Counted from the stretch's first letter, positions 48,217-61,401 are shown. The stretch is 64,000 bases of DNA from Galbula dea (GCA_013399015.1 VWZX01002543.1:186001-250000), one strand, 5' to 3'. Notes: generated from the letters alone by a model not told the origin. Numbers and translations are program-made.

Positions 48217-50767
48217 ACCAATAAAGAAGTAAAATTAAATGTTACTTTCCTGCTATGGCATCGCTCAGCCTTGAAGCAGCCACCAGAAGTCCTTGCTGGT
48301 ATGTGTTGCAGTTGCTGCTGTAGCAATGAAGGTTTTTTAGTGGATGAGTGATGGAGAACCATTCAAGAATGATCTTTCAATGCCCATTACTTTACATTTG
48401 TTAGTGAATAAAACTCTTCAGTTTGGTTCTTGGAGCTGACAAAGGGATGAAAAGACTCCTAGATTTCTCTTGCTGGTAGAAAAGCTGTGGCATTGGGAAG
48501 GTAGGAAGAGTTTGCTTCCCACATATGTCACAGGTCTGTCTTATCTACCACAGGTGCCATCCTGCTGGGACCTTACATTTATTCTGTCATGTTTAGTGAC
48601 CAGTATTAAATACTTGCAACTCTTTTTTCTCCTGGTATTTCATTTATTGTGGGTAAAAAAATAGTACGTAAAAGGGCTTTAGTGGGTCTGAGTGATGTTG
48701 TTTCAAACTGGAAGGCTAAGGTATGTGTAGTGGCTATTGAAGAGAATAATTAAGAGATTAATTGAAGCATTAAAGAAAAGTAATGGCATCAAGAATGTCA
48801 TTGCTAAATATACAGGTTCAAAAGCCAAACAAACCAACCCTCCTCGCATTATTACAGTCTCCAGAATTAGGTGGAAATACTGTTTCCTTTTGCAAAGCAT
48901 AATGACAGTCACACCCGTGTATCATGCTAAGTGTTGTCACACAGCACTTTCCCTCTCTTGCTAGCAAACACATAGATCCTACTGAGGAAATAAACTGGAA
49001 TGGTAGGGAATGGCAGCTGGGTTGAGGGGCAATGACAGAAGCCCCTCCACCTCTTGGGCTGAGTCCTGTGCAGCAGCTGTACCTTAAAGCATGCCTCTAG
49101 CAGTCTTTCCCTGGCCCTCCCAATGGGTACTGGGCTGGAAAATTCACCTGGCCACACAGGGCTTTTGTCACTGCCTTCCAGGAAGGAGGAAGAAAAGCAG
49201 CCAGTCACTGCCCATTTGGCCTGACCAGCCTCTGGCAGTGTACATTTCTGGTTAAAGTCATTTATCTGCTTTATTATGAGACAGTTCCTTAGATGACAAA
49301 CTTGGAAGCTAGAGACTTGGTTTTAATTTCAGCCTGCTGCCTCCTTGGAAAGAGGGGTAAGAGAACTGGGCTCTCATTCTTCAGCTTAGGAAATGGAACA
49401 AGCAGCCTTTCCATTGTTCAAATTTTGACCTAAAATTGGAGAAAGGCATTACATGTACAAAACTGAACTGAGGTTGTTACTCTCTGGTTAAACACCAGAG
49501 TCTGAGAGCTTGGTTTTTGAATAGTCAGTCAGTGTATCTGTCTAGAGTGAAGATGTAAAAACCCTATTATTTCAATTCCAAGTTAAACAACATTTTCAAG
49601 ATACCCCAAACTTTATTAGTACATGAGAGAAGTAATGCAGTTAGGCTGTCTTATGGGCTGTCCCTGAAGGCCTGCTTTAGGGATCATGGCTTCAGAATAC
49701 TGAATGATGAAAAGGGTGATGACTCCACTGCTTTAAGCAAAAGGACTTGGATCATTTGAAACTTGTTCTGTGTGCCTTACCCAGTATATTGTTTGTTGCA
49801 CTAATCTAAAAAGCATGATGAAGTAAAAGTGGAATAAATTCCATGTTATTTTTGTGAAGATGGATTATTTTTCAAGTGTTTTGTTGAGCAGACTTTGACT
49901 GGGACCACAGTCTTGCAAATAGTTGCACCCAAGTTGTCCCATTGTGCACTGAGACTACTCAGTGCATGCCTTTGTCTGTGGGTACTGGCATTTGCAGGAT
50001 CACAGCCCTTGTCATGGAAGTTATGCTTCATCTTAAGAGCAAATCACACGAAATTACACGAGCTTGACAGCAATACCACCACCCAGAATGGATTTGAGAT
50101 CTGTTTTTTTAATTATGGAATTTAATTATTTTTCTCCTACTGTTGACTATTGAATTTAATTTTTATTTTGCTTTTATCACTTGAACATCCTAACTTTCAG
50201 GGATTTACTAAAATATGTCACATCGTTATAACCCTTATTATGAATTATTCACAGTAATTACTGAGTTGTTGCAAACTTCATTATGAAATTTAAAGTACCA
50301 GAAAATCTGGTGGTGATACTGTTTTACTCCTTGGATGTTCTTAAAATAAGTTGGAGTTAACAGATTGCAAAAATACACAATTACAAAGTTATTAAAATGC
50401 AGATTTTTGGCAGGAAGCCACCATAGTCTCCTGTGTTCACAGCTGTCTAGTTACAGGGAAACTACCCTGAGCAGCCTGTGGTGACTTCTTTCAGCTATTC
50501 CAGCTGATTAGGTCAGCACAGGGGCCACTCTATAAGGACTATGTTAGCAACTTTTCACCTCCCAGATCATAAGCTTCACTTGAAATTATTTTTTTAGGCA
50601 GGAAGGATTGACACTTGACCATCTTTTGTTCCCTGTCATGCTGACGCTAAGGCCAGGGTGCTTCTCCTGAGCCCGTGTGTGCTGTGGCTATGCCTACGCA
50701 GATGGTTCCTTGGATTAGAGTGTGGCCACTGGGCTGGTGGGTAGACCAGCATCCATTTTGGATTATT
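48217..50767. other. Intronic unique sequence
   Basis: Unique intron with a mildly GC-rich patch at 49010-49210, where the longest frame is 93 codons on the minus strand. No domain, splice-bordered exon or repeat family was recognised. Confidence 0.55.
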
Positions 50768-51255
50768 CACAGAGTCACAGAATCATTACGGTAGGAAAGG
50801 ACCCTCAAGATCATCTAGTCCAACCGATAGCCCTACACTACTCTTATCCCTAAATCATCCCCTGAAGAAACACATCCATCCTCTTCTTAAAAACCTCCAG
50901 GGATGGTGACTCCACCACCTCCCTGGGCAGCCTATTCCAATATCTCACCACTCTTTCAGTAAAGAAATTCTTCCTAATATCTAATCTAAACCTACCCTGG
51001 CTCAGCGTAAGCCCATTCCCTCTAGTCCTGTCACTAGTCACAAGGGAGAAGAGGCCAACACCCGCCTCCCTAGAATGGCCTTTCAAGTAGCTGAAGAGAG
51101 CGATAAGGTNCGCAGGACTCTACATTTAGCCTTGTTAAAACTCATCTCATTGGCCTCTGCCCATCGATCCAGCCTATCTAGGTCCCTCTCCAGAGCCTGC
51201 CTACCGTCAAGCAGATCGACACTCCCACCCATCTTAGTGTCATCTGCAAACTTCT
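50768..51255 (-). mobile_element. CR1 LINE fragment with internal deletion at an N
   Basis: This CR1 lies opposite to TPK1. On the minus strand, 51255-51111 encode the RT active-site part FADDTKMGGSVDLLDG and RDLDRLDRWAEANEM, up to KCRVL. The sequence then jumps at base 51110, an N, to DLIALFSYLKG and GLFSLVTSDRTRGNG, which runs in another frame to the ORF2 stop at 50850. About 130 codons of ORF2 are missing between these two parts. The 3' end carries GGTTGGACTAGATGATCTTG and ATTCTGTGACTCTGTG. The subfamily is that of 13991-14266. The copy is inactive. Confidence 0.95.
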
Positions 51256-51967
51256 TCTGAGGTCAGCGTGACATGCGTGATCCCTAGTCAGAACTGGCTT
51301 TAATCACTCTTGCCCTCACAGTTCTCTGAGAACAGGGCATACTGAAGTAGTAACAAGGAACACAGATGCTTTGCTTTAATGAAGAAGTAAGCACTGTCAT
51401 CTTATCTTCACCCTATCCATTATAAGGTCAGTATGTGCCTCAGTGGTTTTTTCTTTCTCTATGTGCAGTGACCTGGGAACAAAAGTTATGACCTACTTAG
51501 TGTAAAAGAACCTTTCAGAGTTGGTGCCCAGTGTCATGTTCATATATTCAACACGACTGGTGGCATGCAAAAACTGCTTTGTCTGTGGTTTAGCATCCAG
51601 GTAGGACCAGTACATGGTGCTCTTTCTCTGTGTTGTTCTTTGCAAGGTGCTATTGCATTTTTTGCAGTATGGACTTTTATCATTCATTTATTCTGCTTCT
51701 TGGGAGAAGCTGCACAAGTTCTTTTCCCTCAGTGAAATCATGAGACTGGTATGAGCCCTGAAGGAGGGAAAAGGTTCTGCAAAATATGATGTGCAGCATC
51801 TGAATGGCAAGAAACAGCACAGTGAGCAAGTCATCCCTGCTCTGAAACTGTTCCCAGAGTGTGGAGAGGCAGATTTTCACATTGTCTATGCTAACGTATA
51901 GTGGAAGAGCCTCACCTTATAAAGCTTTAACGGTGTGATGCTGCTGGGCTGTTTCTGGCTCTGTGAT
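51256..51967. other. Unique sequence between two CR1 copies
   Basis: About 710 bp of unique intron with short overlapping minus-strand frames (64 and 66 codons). I see nothing of note. Confidence 0.6.
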
Positions 51968-52072
51968 GCAGATGGGGCCCTGGGCAACCTGATCTAGTGG
52001 ATGGTGTCCCTGCTAGGCAGGGGGGTTGGAACTAGATGACCTTCCAACTTCGACGATTCTATGATTCTGTGA
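51968..52072 (+). mobile_element. CR1 3' fragment
   Basis: GGGGCCCTGGGCAACCTGAT, CTAGTGGATGGTGTCCCTGC and GGGTTGGAACTAGATGACC end in CGATTCTATGATTCTGTGA. This is a CR1 subfamily distinct from the others, with GTTGGAACTAGATG instead of GTTGGACTAGATG. About 10 bp of the TTTAAGGTCCC block before CTTCCAAC are missing. Confidence 0.93.
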
Positions 52073-55000
52073 CTTCTACATGTTCCTGAGATTGTCTCAT
52101 CACTGGGGCCTGGTGAACTTGTTTGATGTAGTGTGACAAGTTAAAACACTTCCCTCCCCCATAACCAAGCTGCAGCAAAAATGGAAGAGACTACATGGTG
52201 TCAAGACTGAGAGGTTTTTTAAACTCTAGATCTTTCAGCAAAGGTTTTTCAGTTTTGGAGTTGTGTGTGTGTGTGCCAAAACGTAAAGCCGGCTTAACTC
52301 AGGCAGGGTGTGTACAAGTGAAGGCAAGCTGCCTTCATTTAATCAAGAGACAAGAAAAATTACCATAATTGTCAAAAGGAAAACAGCTTTGGGGAGAATA
52401 GAGAGGAATTTTCACACCATGTAATTATTGATGGGTCCTGCTATCATTAAGGTTATAAATAAAAAGTTTAATTTAAAAGTAGAAGGGCTTTGCTAGGCTA
52501 AATTTTGTCTTGTTTTGCTTGCTTTTTAAATCAACAATTAAAGGCACCAGTGGGTCTAGATGATATTGTTAGAGATTAGAAATTTCTCTGTCCTTTTCCC
52601 ATCATGTTTACATGGTCAGAGATTTTAAAAGGAATCCATTGGACTTCAGTTTAGCACAACACAGGCTGAGTACTGAGGTTTTTATGGTATCAGTAAGATG
52701 TCTGTGCAGACTTAGCTTAAGTGAATAATTTAGTACCTGTCTGAACTGTAGCCTGCAGAAAAGAAAGGTGAATTGGACCAACTAGAAAAGGTCCAAATTA
52801 GGTATGAATTTACCTTAAAGATGAGCGTGCGTGTGTCTTGGAATTGCAGTTGTCCCTGGAGATGATAATGAATGTGCTCAAATAGCCTGAAGATTTGTAC
52901 TGGTTTTGAACTTGATGTCCCTAAGGAATGACAGAGAGATCTATCAGGTGCTTTCAAAATGAGAAATACGTTCAGAATTTGACCTCTCATGATCCATCTT
53001 GATATGCAGGTCTTTTGCAAGGATGACCCTGGATTACAGCCTTCTGTGAAGCGTGAGGGGATTGAGCTCCAGGATTTTCAGAGGAGCATACACTGAAATT
53101 AGTCGCGTTAGCGATGAAACAGTTTGGGGGGAAGGTTTGGTGGTTTTAGACCATCATGATTGCATGCAGAACTTGTTCAGATACTGATCAAACTGAGTGT
53201 GCTGTGCCATATGGTCTGATGATAGTACTTGTAGAAGACTTGAATTTAATTTAAAAATTCCAACATTTGGTTCCTGTTCTGGAGGGAAAAATTTCTGTAT
53301 TGACAGAGAGATGACTACAGAGCATGTCACTTCCTAACCTTGTCTCGCATGACTTTGTTACACAGAGCTGCAGGAACATATGCAGCAGAAAGAAAGCTAC
53401 AACATAGCCCGTTTACTAGTGATGGTGGTTCCTTTAGGCTGGATGCAAGCATGGCATATTTTTATGAGACACTTGTAAGACTTTATTTCCATATAGGAGC
53501 AAGGAGTAGTGGTGTCCATCATGTCTCCTGGAGCTCTGGAAATGGTTTTTTTTACTTTGCACTAAGAGTAAGAGCTAGTTGGGATTTGTTCAAATAAGTT
53601 CTTTCCTCCTCAATATATATCCCTAGGTTTGCCACAAGTGTCTTCAGGTTAGTAAGATTTCCACTCGTTGGGGTTTTGTTGGTTGGTTGGTTTGGTTTGG
53701 TTTGGCTTTTACCTTTTTTTCCCCCAAGACTTCAGCTTTCCATGCTAGTGGTCCATCACCCAACAGTCTGCTGAAGATGAACTAACCCAGGATGTCTCTG
53801 TTGGGCCTTTCCACCTCTTAAAGGACAGAAAGTGAGAGACTCCAAATTTTGAGTTCCTCATCTTTCTAATGGAAGTTTCTCTGGGTCTTACCTTTTGTTT
53901 CAATTCCAAAAAGGCTGATGGAATCAATTGCAGTCTTTTCTTCTGTTTTCAGACCTGCATTAAGAAAGCACAAAAGCAGCAGCATGCTTTTGCCTGGTGC
54001 ATTGCGATGTAATTGAGTCACTAAAAATTACAATTGGCTCTGCAGTGTAAGGGAGTTACTCTGCAGTGTAAGTGAGAAGCTGGCAAGTCAGTGATCAGCA
54101 AGTCTGAAACGTTTGCATGAGGAGCATAGTGTTTTAGTGGAAGGGCAGATAGGACTAGGCCCTGGGGGTTCCATTCTCATTACCTTACCTGTTCACAAAA
54201 TGTGAAGGGGGAGATGACTGGCAGACTCCTGAATTTATTAGCTATTTTCTATTTGGGTAAGATTAACTTTTGAAGAAAAGCATCTAGTAATCACTTGGGT
54301 ACTATTTATATCATCATAAACTTTTGTCAGTGTAACTGATTTTAATGATGATGATCATAATAAAAACCAGCAACTCTTATATCTGCCACTGCATATATAT
54401 GTGCTATGGTGATGAGGAAGTTTCCTTTATTTTTCTTCTTCTTGCTGCTCCTTCACACCATACACTGGCTTAAACTCACTTTTCCTCTCCTCTTCCTCCC
54501 TAGCTGTCAGTCACTGTCATGTTACTTTGCATCACATGCATAAAGAAGAGCAGCTTTTTCCATCAAGTAACCCAATTCCAAAGCAGCTTTCCCAGAGGCT
54601 ACACAGATTGTGCAAGCTGGAGGAGCTCAAGAAAGAGTAAACTGGACAATAATAAAGGCTCCCAGAGCTGCTTCTGCCTGCCAATCTCTCATGCATGTAT
54701 TCACACAGCTCTATATATAGGGCATGCCTCCCAGGGCCGACATCACATCTATCAGCTCAGCGAGCAGACCTCCTGTCTACACCATTAATCACAGCAGGGA
54801 GGAGGGAAATGGCTCATTACACTACAGCAATGATATTGTCCATTCTGTCTTCTACAAATTATGGGAGTTGTCTCAGTGTTGCATTCAGCATCCCCTGGCT
54901 TTAGAAGTCCATGATCCCAGAGGGGGAACTTCTTAGCAGGACTGTGGGCAGCAGAGATTAGCCTTCCAAGTTCATTTAGTAAGCTTAGAGTGCTGTAGCA

Positions 55001-57389
55001 GGTCAAGCTTTCCAAGGGATGTTTTTGTACTGTTCAGTCTTTAGTAATGTTCTTTCCCTCTCCCAGAATTAAGAGAGTTAAGGGACTTTTGCAGCATTGT
55101 TTTCAAGCCACTCAGTCCACTTCCAGTATTGTTTGTGTGTGTGACAACTGTAAGATACCCTTTATGGCTGTCTGACTTCAGGTATATTTGAGCAAGGGCT
55201 TCCTGCGGTGTTCTGGCCTTCCATGAAGGTCCTGTGCTTTGCTGGAGAATCCTATGACTATTTATTTATGGGTACCCTTCCAAAGCACTGTGCAGAGATT
55301 TATCCACCTGTTCAAAGTCATAAAACTGCATTTTTGCTCACAGCTTTTAGGCTTGACACCTTATTGCTCTCTTTCCTGCTTATGCACCTGTAAATGAGCC
55401 CTCAACTTCAAAGTCTTTATCACCAAGGTTTCCGTCTTGCACATGACAAACCTCTTGCCATGTACTGACCCGATTGCTGCAGGGCTCATCTGTATCAGTT
55501 CTCTACAGACCATGCAAGGTTCTTCAACTTTTCCTGGAGATGTTGGTGTTCTACTTGGTGTTTCCTAAACCCACCCTCCAGTAAGGTTTAAGCTCTTACC
55601 AGACTTTCTGCCTGGCTGATTTTGATCACTACAAAGTACTTCCCTTGGTCTCATGAAGTCTGCACTGTAGTGGGCACGCAAGTGAAATATTTTGATGGTC
55701 TTAAAAGAAGCCTGCCTGTTCCTTGGAGAGCAGTGCTGCCTATTCCATAACAGGCATACCTTGTGATAGAGGACCATGCCTTGAATTACAAAATGGATAT
55801 AGTTGTTCAGTGATCAGCAAGTCTGATCTTGGTTCCAACTTTTGCATGACACATCTCTAGCTTTTGAGGGTTACCTCAGAGATAGGCTGACCTCTTCCAT
55901 ATCCCTGAATGTTATGTAGTGACACGTAGCAATATGTTCCAAAAGTTATGCTCTTAGAAGGAATATATGCCTATTTCCACATCTTCTAAGATGAGAAATA
56001 GAGCTGTAAATCTCCCTTGCTTTGAGACTTCTGTGTTTGGTTAATTATAGAAGGTGTTTGACTGGAATATTTTGGGGGTACTTTAGCTTGCTTTGCAAGC
56101 AAGTAGACATCAGAGGTTGTTTGTTTTTTTTAATCTGGGTGTTACAGAACATTTAGGGTAGTAGAGCATAGTAAGAATTCAAATTTAAGGATTATGGCTA
56201 TATTATTTTTTCCTATGAGCATTAGCCACAGATACAGCCAACTTTTAATGCACTATGCAGCAGACCTGTAGAAAGTACTGGTAGGAAACTCCATAGCAAT
56301 AGTTAAAGAAATGGTTATCATTTGGAAATACTGTGTGCTTTATTATTGATCTGCCTTATTGGAAAATAGAAATGTTGTTGGATTTTTTTCAGTTTTAAGC
56401 AAACATACCTAGATAAAATAAGTTTAGAAACAACATGGGAAATAAACTTACGCCTTTAATTCTGCCCCCTGGATAAAGAGATCCTCTCATACTTGTGTCT
56501 TTTTTAACTCTACTAACTTCCTTTTCTAATACACCAAAAGCTCCATTAGTCTGGTGTAGATGGCAGGTTAATCATAAACCTTTTACAGTGCTGTTTTTTC
56601 ATCCTTTGGATACATTCAAGAGGTGAACTTCAGAGGAACTTAAGCTGCTCTCATTGTTTCTAGAACTAAAAGAAATATTTTAGTAGTAATTTTAAGCAAA
56701 GTTTGTTTTTTCCTCTGCGATAATATTGCTTTAAGTTAAATTTTCCCTATTTGCAAAGCAAAAACTACTTCATGCCTGGCGATTTTAAACAATCGGTTGG
56801 GGAGTTAATGCCTCTGAAGGGCTGACAAGTATTACACATGTGTGGATGTGACCACAAAACAAGAAAGAGTGGGAAATGTTGCATACACCAAGTGGTCAGG
56901 ATGGCAAAATGATGTCAAATTAGATCCAATCATACTTAATAAGTTTGATTTTGAATTCAAAACAAAATTCAGAGAGGTGGGTTCCTTATCTGTTGATAAG
57001 AATGCTTCTCACTTATGATTAATGAGAAGTGGCAAATGTTTGAAGATGTCAGTGATTTCAGGTGAGGTAAGGAGCATGCCAGGCTATAAATTGGATTTAC
57101 TTTACGGAAGCTCCCTGTAGCCTAAGAAAAGAGGCTGTTTAAGGATGTATTTCCTTACTTGGTAATTGCAGCCATCGTAGTCTTTCAACTCCAAGCACTA
57201 GAAATTAGTTGGTGCTGGTAGAAGTAGACAAGCTGTAATGTAGTTGGCTGTCTTTGATTTTACCTGTGACTACTGGATTTGTTATTCCTTTTCCTTCCCA
57301 CTTCTTGCAGTGTGTTAGGGGTGGTTTATTGTTGGGTTAAAAGCCAATGTCAAGTCCTCCATGCAGTAAAACTGAGAGCCAGCTGACAT
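52073..57389. other. Intronic unique sequence
   Basis: Mostly unique intron. It includes a GT repeat of about six units near 52263, the GGTT-rich tract at 53668-53706, and a duplication of CTCTGCAGTGTAAG at 54038-54051 and 54059-54072. Frames of up to 96 codons (52730-53020, -) and 89 codons (54519-54788, +) have no recognised domain. Confidence 0.55.
53668..53706 (+). repeat. GGTT/GGTTT low-complexity repeat
   Basis: Runs of TTGGTTGG followed by TTTGGTTTGG units. It is the same kind of sequence as at 9981 and 12435, and is short and regular enough to count as a microsatellite. Confidence 0.85.
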
Positions 57390-57660
57390 GCATCACTGTG
57401 CCACGGCGTGACTGTGGCAATCCATCTTGACCAATCTGTTTGAAACTTCAGCTACACATAATCAATTGCAGTCTTAAAACTTTAATGTCTTTGACTGCAC
57501 CGTGTAGCACTACATTAATTTAGTGGTACACTAAATTCAGCCTTTGCGTTTGAGGGTCAAGAGCTTACATCACCTGGCCTGGGCAGTGCCTGACATGATT
57601 CTGCATGATTAATGCAGAAGCCTTTAATTCCTCTCAGTGCAGGCAGAAAGCATGGCATAG
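57390..57660. promoter_or_regulatory. Candidate conserved noncoding element
   Basis: This non-repetitive stretch is unusually rich in palindromic and homeodomain-like sites. TGCCAC and GTGGCA are paired at 57400-57423. AATTTAGTG at 57517-57525 is mirrored by CACTAAATT at 57529-57537. ATGATTAATGCAG occurs at about 57605. No frame is open for long. This is a guess from texture only; cross-species comparison would decide. Confidence 0.25.
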
Positions 57661-60600
57661 CCTGCTAAGGTAGAATTCCCTGGAGGAGAAAGAGCAGGAG
57701 AAAACATCCCCCCTGAACCACTGGATCCTTAACAATCAAAGGGCCTGGAAGTAGATGACATATTTCTGAATGCAGAGGATGTGTTGTTAGCCAGTTTGCA
57801 AATGGGAAGAGGAAGGGAAGGGAGGAAAAAAGTGTTTTCAAAGGTCAGGAGGAGGAAGTAAACCAACATGAAGAGCGTTGTTCACATTGGAAATAATTAG
57901 TTGAAATCAATCAGACTTTTCCAGAGCACAGAAGGATCTAACTAAAGGATCCTCAGTAGTCTTCTTCTTGAATAAAGTCTTTGACGGTTGATGAGACTTA
58001 GGTCTTTAGTGATGAATCTCCCTTTTTTAATTCTGAGGACAAACATTGTATAGAAGCTGTTTGTATTCAGCAGCATCAATAACACATCTGAATCTTGGCA
58101 TCCAAAAAGAGACTGTAAAATCAGATAGGCAAGAGCTTTAAATGAGCCTGACTTAGTGATTCATAGACATTACAGATACCACGCCACTGTCCTTCCTGAA
58201 GCAAAGTTCTCTAGTGGTGGGTGAAGTGGGAGAAGCAGTAATTATTAGCTAAAATAGGCTTTACTGTGCCCTAAGTTACATATTTTTGTTAGAAATTAAA
58301 GGAAGACTGACTTTATAGCCTAGAAAGAAGGAATATTGCAGGGAAAGAGTGGGCAACACCACCAAAAAAATCCTTTAATTTTTGGAGGCTGTGGAGAGTT
58401 GAGTGACTAAACTAAAACCAGTGTCGTTTGCAGACTCCTGTTGAATTTCATATTCTGCCTCAGGGGTTGCAGCAGATAAACTTTGCTGGATTCTTGTGAG
58501 CAAGTTTGGAGGAGCTGCAGCTCCATGAATGTCAACAAATGTTTTAAGTTTCCGTGCAAGTTGGAAGATAAGTGGAACAGAATTAATAAGCATCAGTAAA
58601 ACCTTTATCATTGAAATAATATAGACATTAGAGGTACATAGGGTATTAGTAATCATATTAATTATTTGTTAACAGAAAGACAAAGCAATAAAATTAAAAA
58701 TCAAAAAGCTTAGTTGTTCCCATGCAGATCTCGGGGGACATTTTGTAACAGAAATAATTGCTTTTCCTTCATCCTCAGGGTGATATTATCTGTCTAATTG
58801 TTTTTCCAGAAGAAAGCAGAGCAATCTAAAATCCTGAGTAAGGCACAGCAATTGTAGAAGTGAAAATAACCACATTTTAGAAACCTCTTACAGCTTCCCA
58901 CCCCAATGCAGTGAAAGGAAGCAGTGGTGCTAGGAAGGGTAAAGATAAATGGAATTACTTTTGTATTAGAAGTATAATAGACTTTATTAGTTAGTCACCT
59001 ATGCTTAGAATAGATCAGCTGTCAGGGCGAGCAAGGAGATGAACATGCACCTTGTGAGCTGTCAGAAGCAGATCAGTGTGGGGTTTTAAAATAATAATTT
59101 CCAGGGAAATATTTTAGGCAAAAGCACAGCTGCTTTATTGATGATGCCTTTTGTGTATGAGGATGAATATTCTAGTTTGTTCTTTTCATTTTTCCATGTA
59201 AATGTAGTATCATATTTCCATAAAACTCTTTAGGAAATGGCTCCGTTCGCTATTAAAGCTTGCATAATAAAATCGTTTGTCAGAGATTTAATTTGATCAG
59301 AGCCAGTTATTTGTAATAAAGTGCTGGTAGCTAAGAGGGGCTGCTGCTTGCATTCAAGACTGGCAATGCCCTTGCCCTCTGCAAGCCACTGTGCAATCAG
59401 CTGTCCTGAGGTGTGGAGTGGCAGGACACACAGAAGGGATTGTCTTTTTTTGCACCCTGACCAGTGCTCAGAGGTGAAGGCAACTGTTCTCTTTCTTGTG
59501 GTCAGAGGAGCTCTTTTCTGGCACAGTTTAATAGTCTGTCTGGTCTGGCAGCTTGATTGATAACAAGGACTGGGAGCAAGAAACCCTGCAACTGGTGGCC
59601 GAGAGAGTCCATGTCACATATATGGCTCCCAGGAGGCTGAAGGGAGCTGCCATGGACTGGGGCAGTTCTGATGGGGGCTGGACTTGAGAGGGAAGGCTTT
59701 AAATCTGCAATATGGTGAACTCCTCCCAGAGTTCAGAAGATCTACTTTGATCTTCACTATTGTAACATTGCATGTTGTGTTCTGCCTCAAATACTGGTTC
59801 CAGCTCGCTGCCATTTGGCTGCTTTCCTTCCTGCCCATACAAAACATGGCAGAAGATGGAGTTAGGGACTGAGTCTTTACAGAACCTCGTCAAATTATGT
59901 TTAATTTAATTTTGGCACTGTAGCCCTGTGACAGAGCAACTTGTGCAGCAGAACAGGACTCTGGATGTGGAGCTGAGCTGGTGCTGTCAGCAGTGATAAG
60001 GAGGAGAAGAAGCTAGCTTGCTTAAATTTGTTTTTTAGGGCTGGCTAGGGTCTGGCTTTAGATCAACTCCTTTAGAAAAATCACATCTCCCACCACAGAG
60101 AAAAGAATCAGAGCTTTGCTAGGTTTGATGGCAGGCTTGATGTTGTGGACTGTTGTACACACTAGTAGGCAGTAGAAGAGGTTGGCTGTGACCCTTGTGC
60201 AGTGTTTATGGCAGTGCTACTGGTGGCTGAGCAATATCACCATTTGGCCCAAGCTGCATAGGTGTTTGCTGAGCAAATATCCATGTAGCCATACTGCAGC
60301 TACAGGCCCAGTTTGGATGTTACAGGAACAATCATTGTATCTGCACATTTTTGCAAACAGTGGGAATGACAGTACCATACAGAAGGGGGAAGAGTTAGGT
60401 ATGTATTTAAAATCCTCCTTTACAGCCTGTTCTTGTGAATTCATGAATCTATGTGTGACAGGATTTAGCCGGATTTGGAAAAACAGAAGAGAAGAGTAAT
60501 TATGTGTTCTGGTTAACTAATATCAGACTTGAAAAGCCATTGAAGGATAGATAGGTTTCTGTGAGAGGGTGGGAGTTTTTGTCTTTATATGAAGTGCTGG

Positions 60601-61351
60601 AAAATGATGGTAGCTAGAGGCAAGATTTAGTCCTAGATCTGGTTGTGTTGAAAAGCTTTCTGGTGCCAGCTTGTGCAAAGGCTGGGTACCTGCATGTAGT
60701 CTACTAGCCCTGAGATTTGGGTCAAGACAAGATTGCCTCTCTTTCCTCTTACCCCATGTCTCTTCCCTGTCTCCGACAGCCTGATCACAAGGTACGTAGG
60801 GGGAAATTCATTCCTTTCTCCACCACTGTGTGTGGTCATTTGCTAGGATCATTTGGATATCTTCCTCTAACACATCCAGTATATTTTACCATTAGATGTA
60901 CCTTATCAACTTGGTTGTGCAGCAGCTTTCGAAATAGCAAGTAAAGCTGTTCTGTACTCTCATGTTAAAACAGAGCTTCAGACCTCCCTGCCAAGACAGA
61001 ACACCATTGCTTTAGCTGATCTTGGATTTCAGTGTTGCAGCAGTTTGCCCTTTTTAGCTTTGTGTGACTAAGGAGTGTCTCTAAAGCATGGCAGCCCAAT
61101 AGGATGAGGCATGCTATGAGGTGTCTTATGGATAAGCTTAGAACTAAGACAGTTCATTAGTAGATGCATCTCAAGCATCACTCTTGCCCCTTTTTCTCAT
61201 GAGAATAGCATTCTTTATCTCACAACACAAAGTAGAGAGAGACCAAAATAGCAACAAGTTATTTTGTCTAGATTTTATACAAGATCTCTACAGTAGTGAC
61301 TGCCAAACTGAAGATCTATTTTATTTCTGCAGCTGTTTCTTTAGTGCTCTG

Positions 61352-61373
61352 TATCACTGTATTATCACTGTAT
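61352..61373. repeat. 11-bp tandem duplication
   Basis: TATCACTGTAT occurs twice in a row, at 61352-61362 and 61363-61373, with no change between the copies. Confidence 0.9.
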
Positions 61374-61401
61374 TAATAGTATGTCACTTGTACAGCCCCT
61401 C

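Noticed and set aside
58375..58656. 93-codon minus frame ending PPNLLTRIQQSLSAATPEAEYEIQ-like, protein-like in composition
   Set aside because: I could not match it to any family. The only in-frame upstream AG (AATGATAAAG) has a poor pyrimidine tract, and no AATAAA follows. A length of 93 codons is unremarkable. A protein search would settle it.
60740..60791. Excellent pyrimidine tract and CCGACAG followed after 12 bases by GTACGT
   Set aside because: A 12-base exon is very unlikely, and reading through it in the TPK1 phase meets a stop at once. Probably a decoy acceptor.
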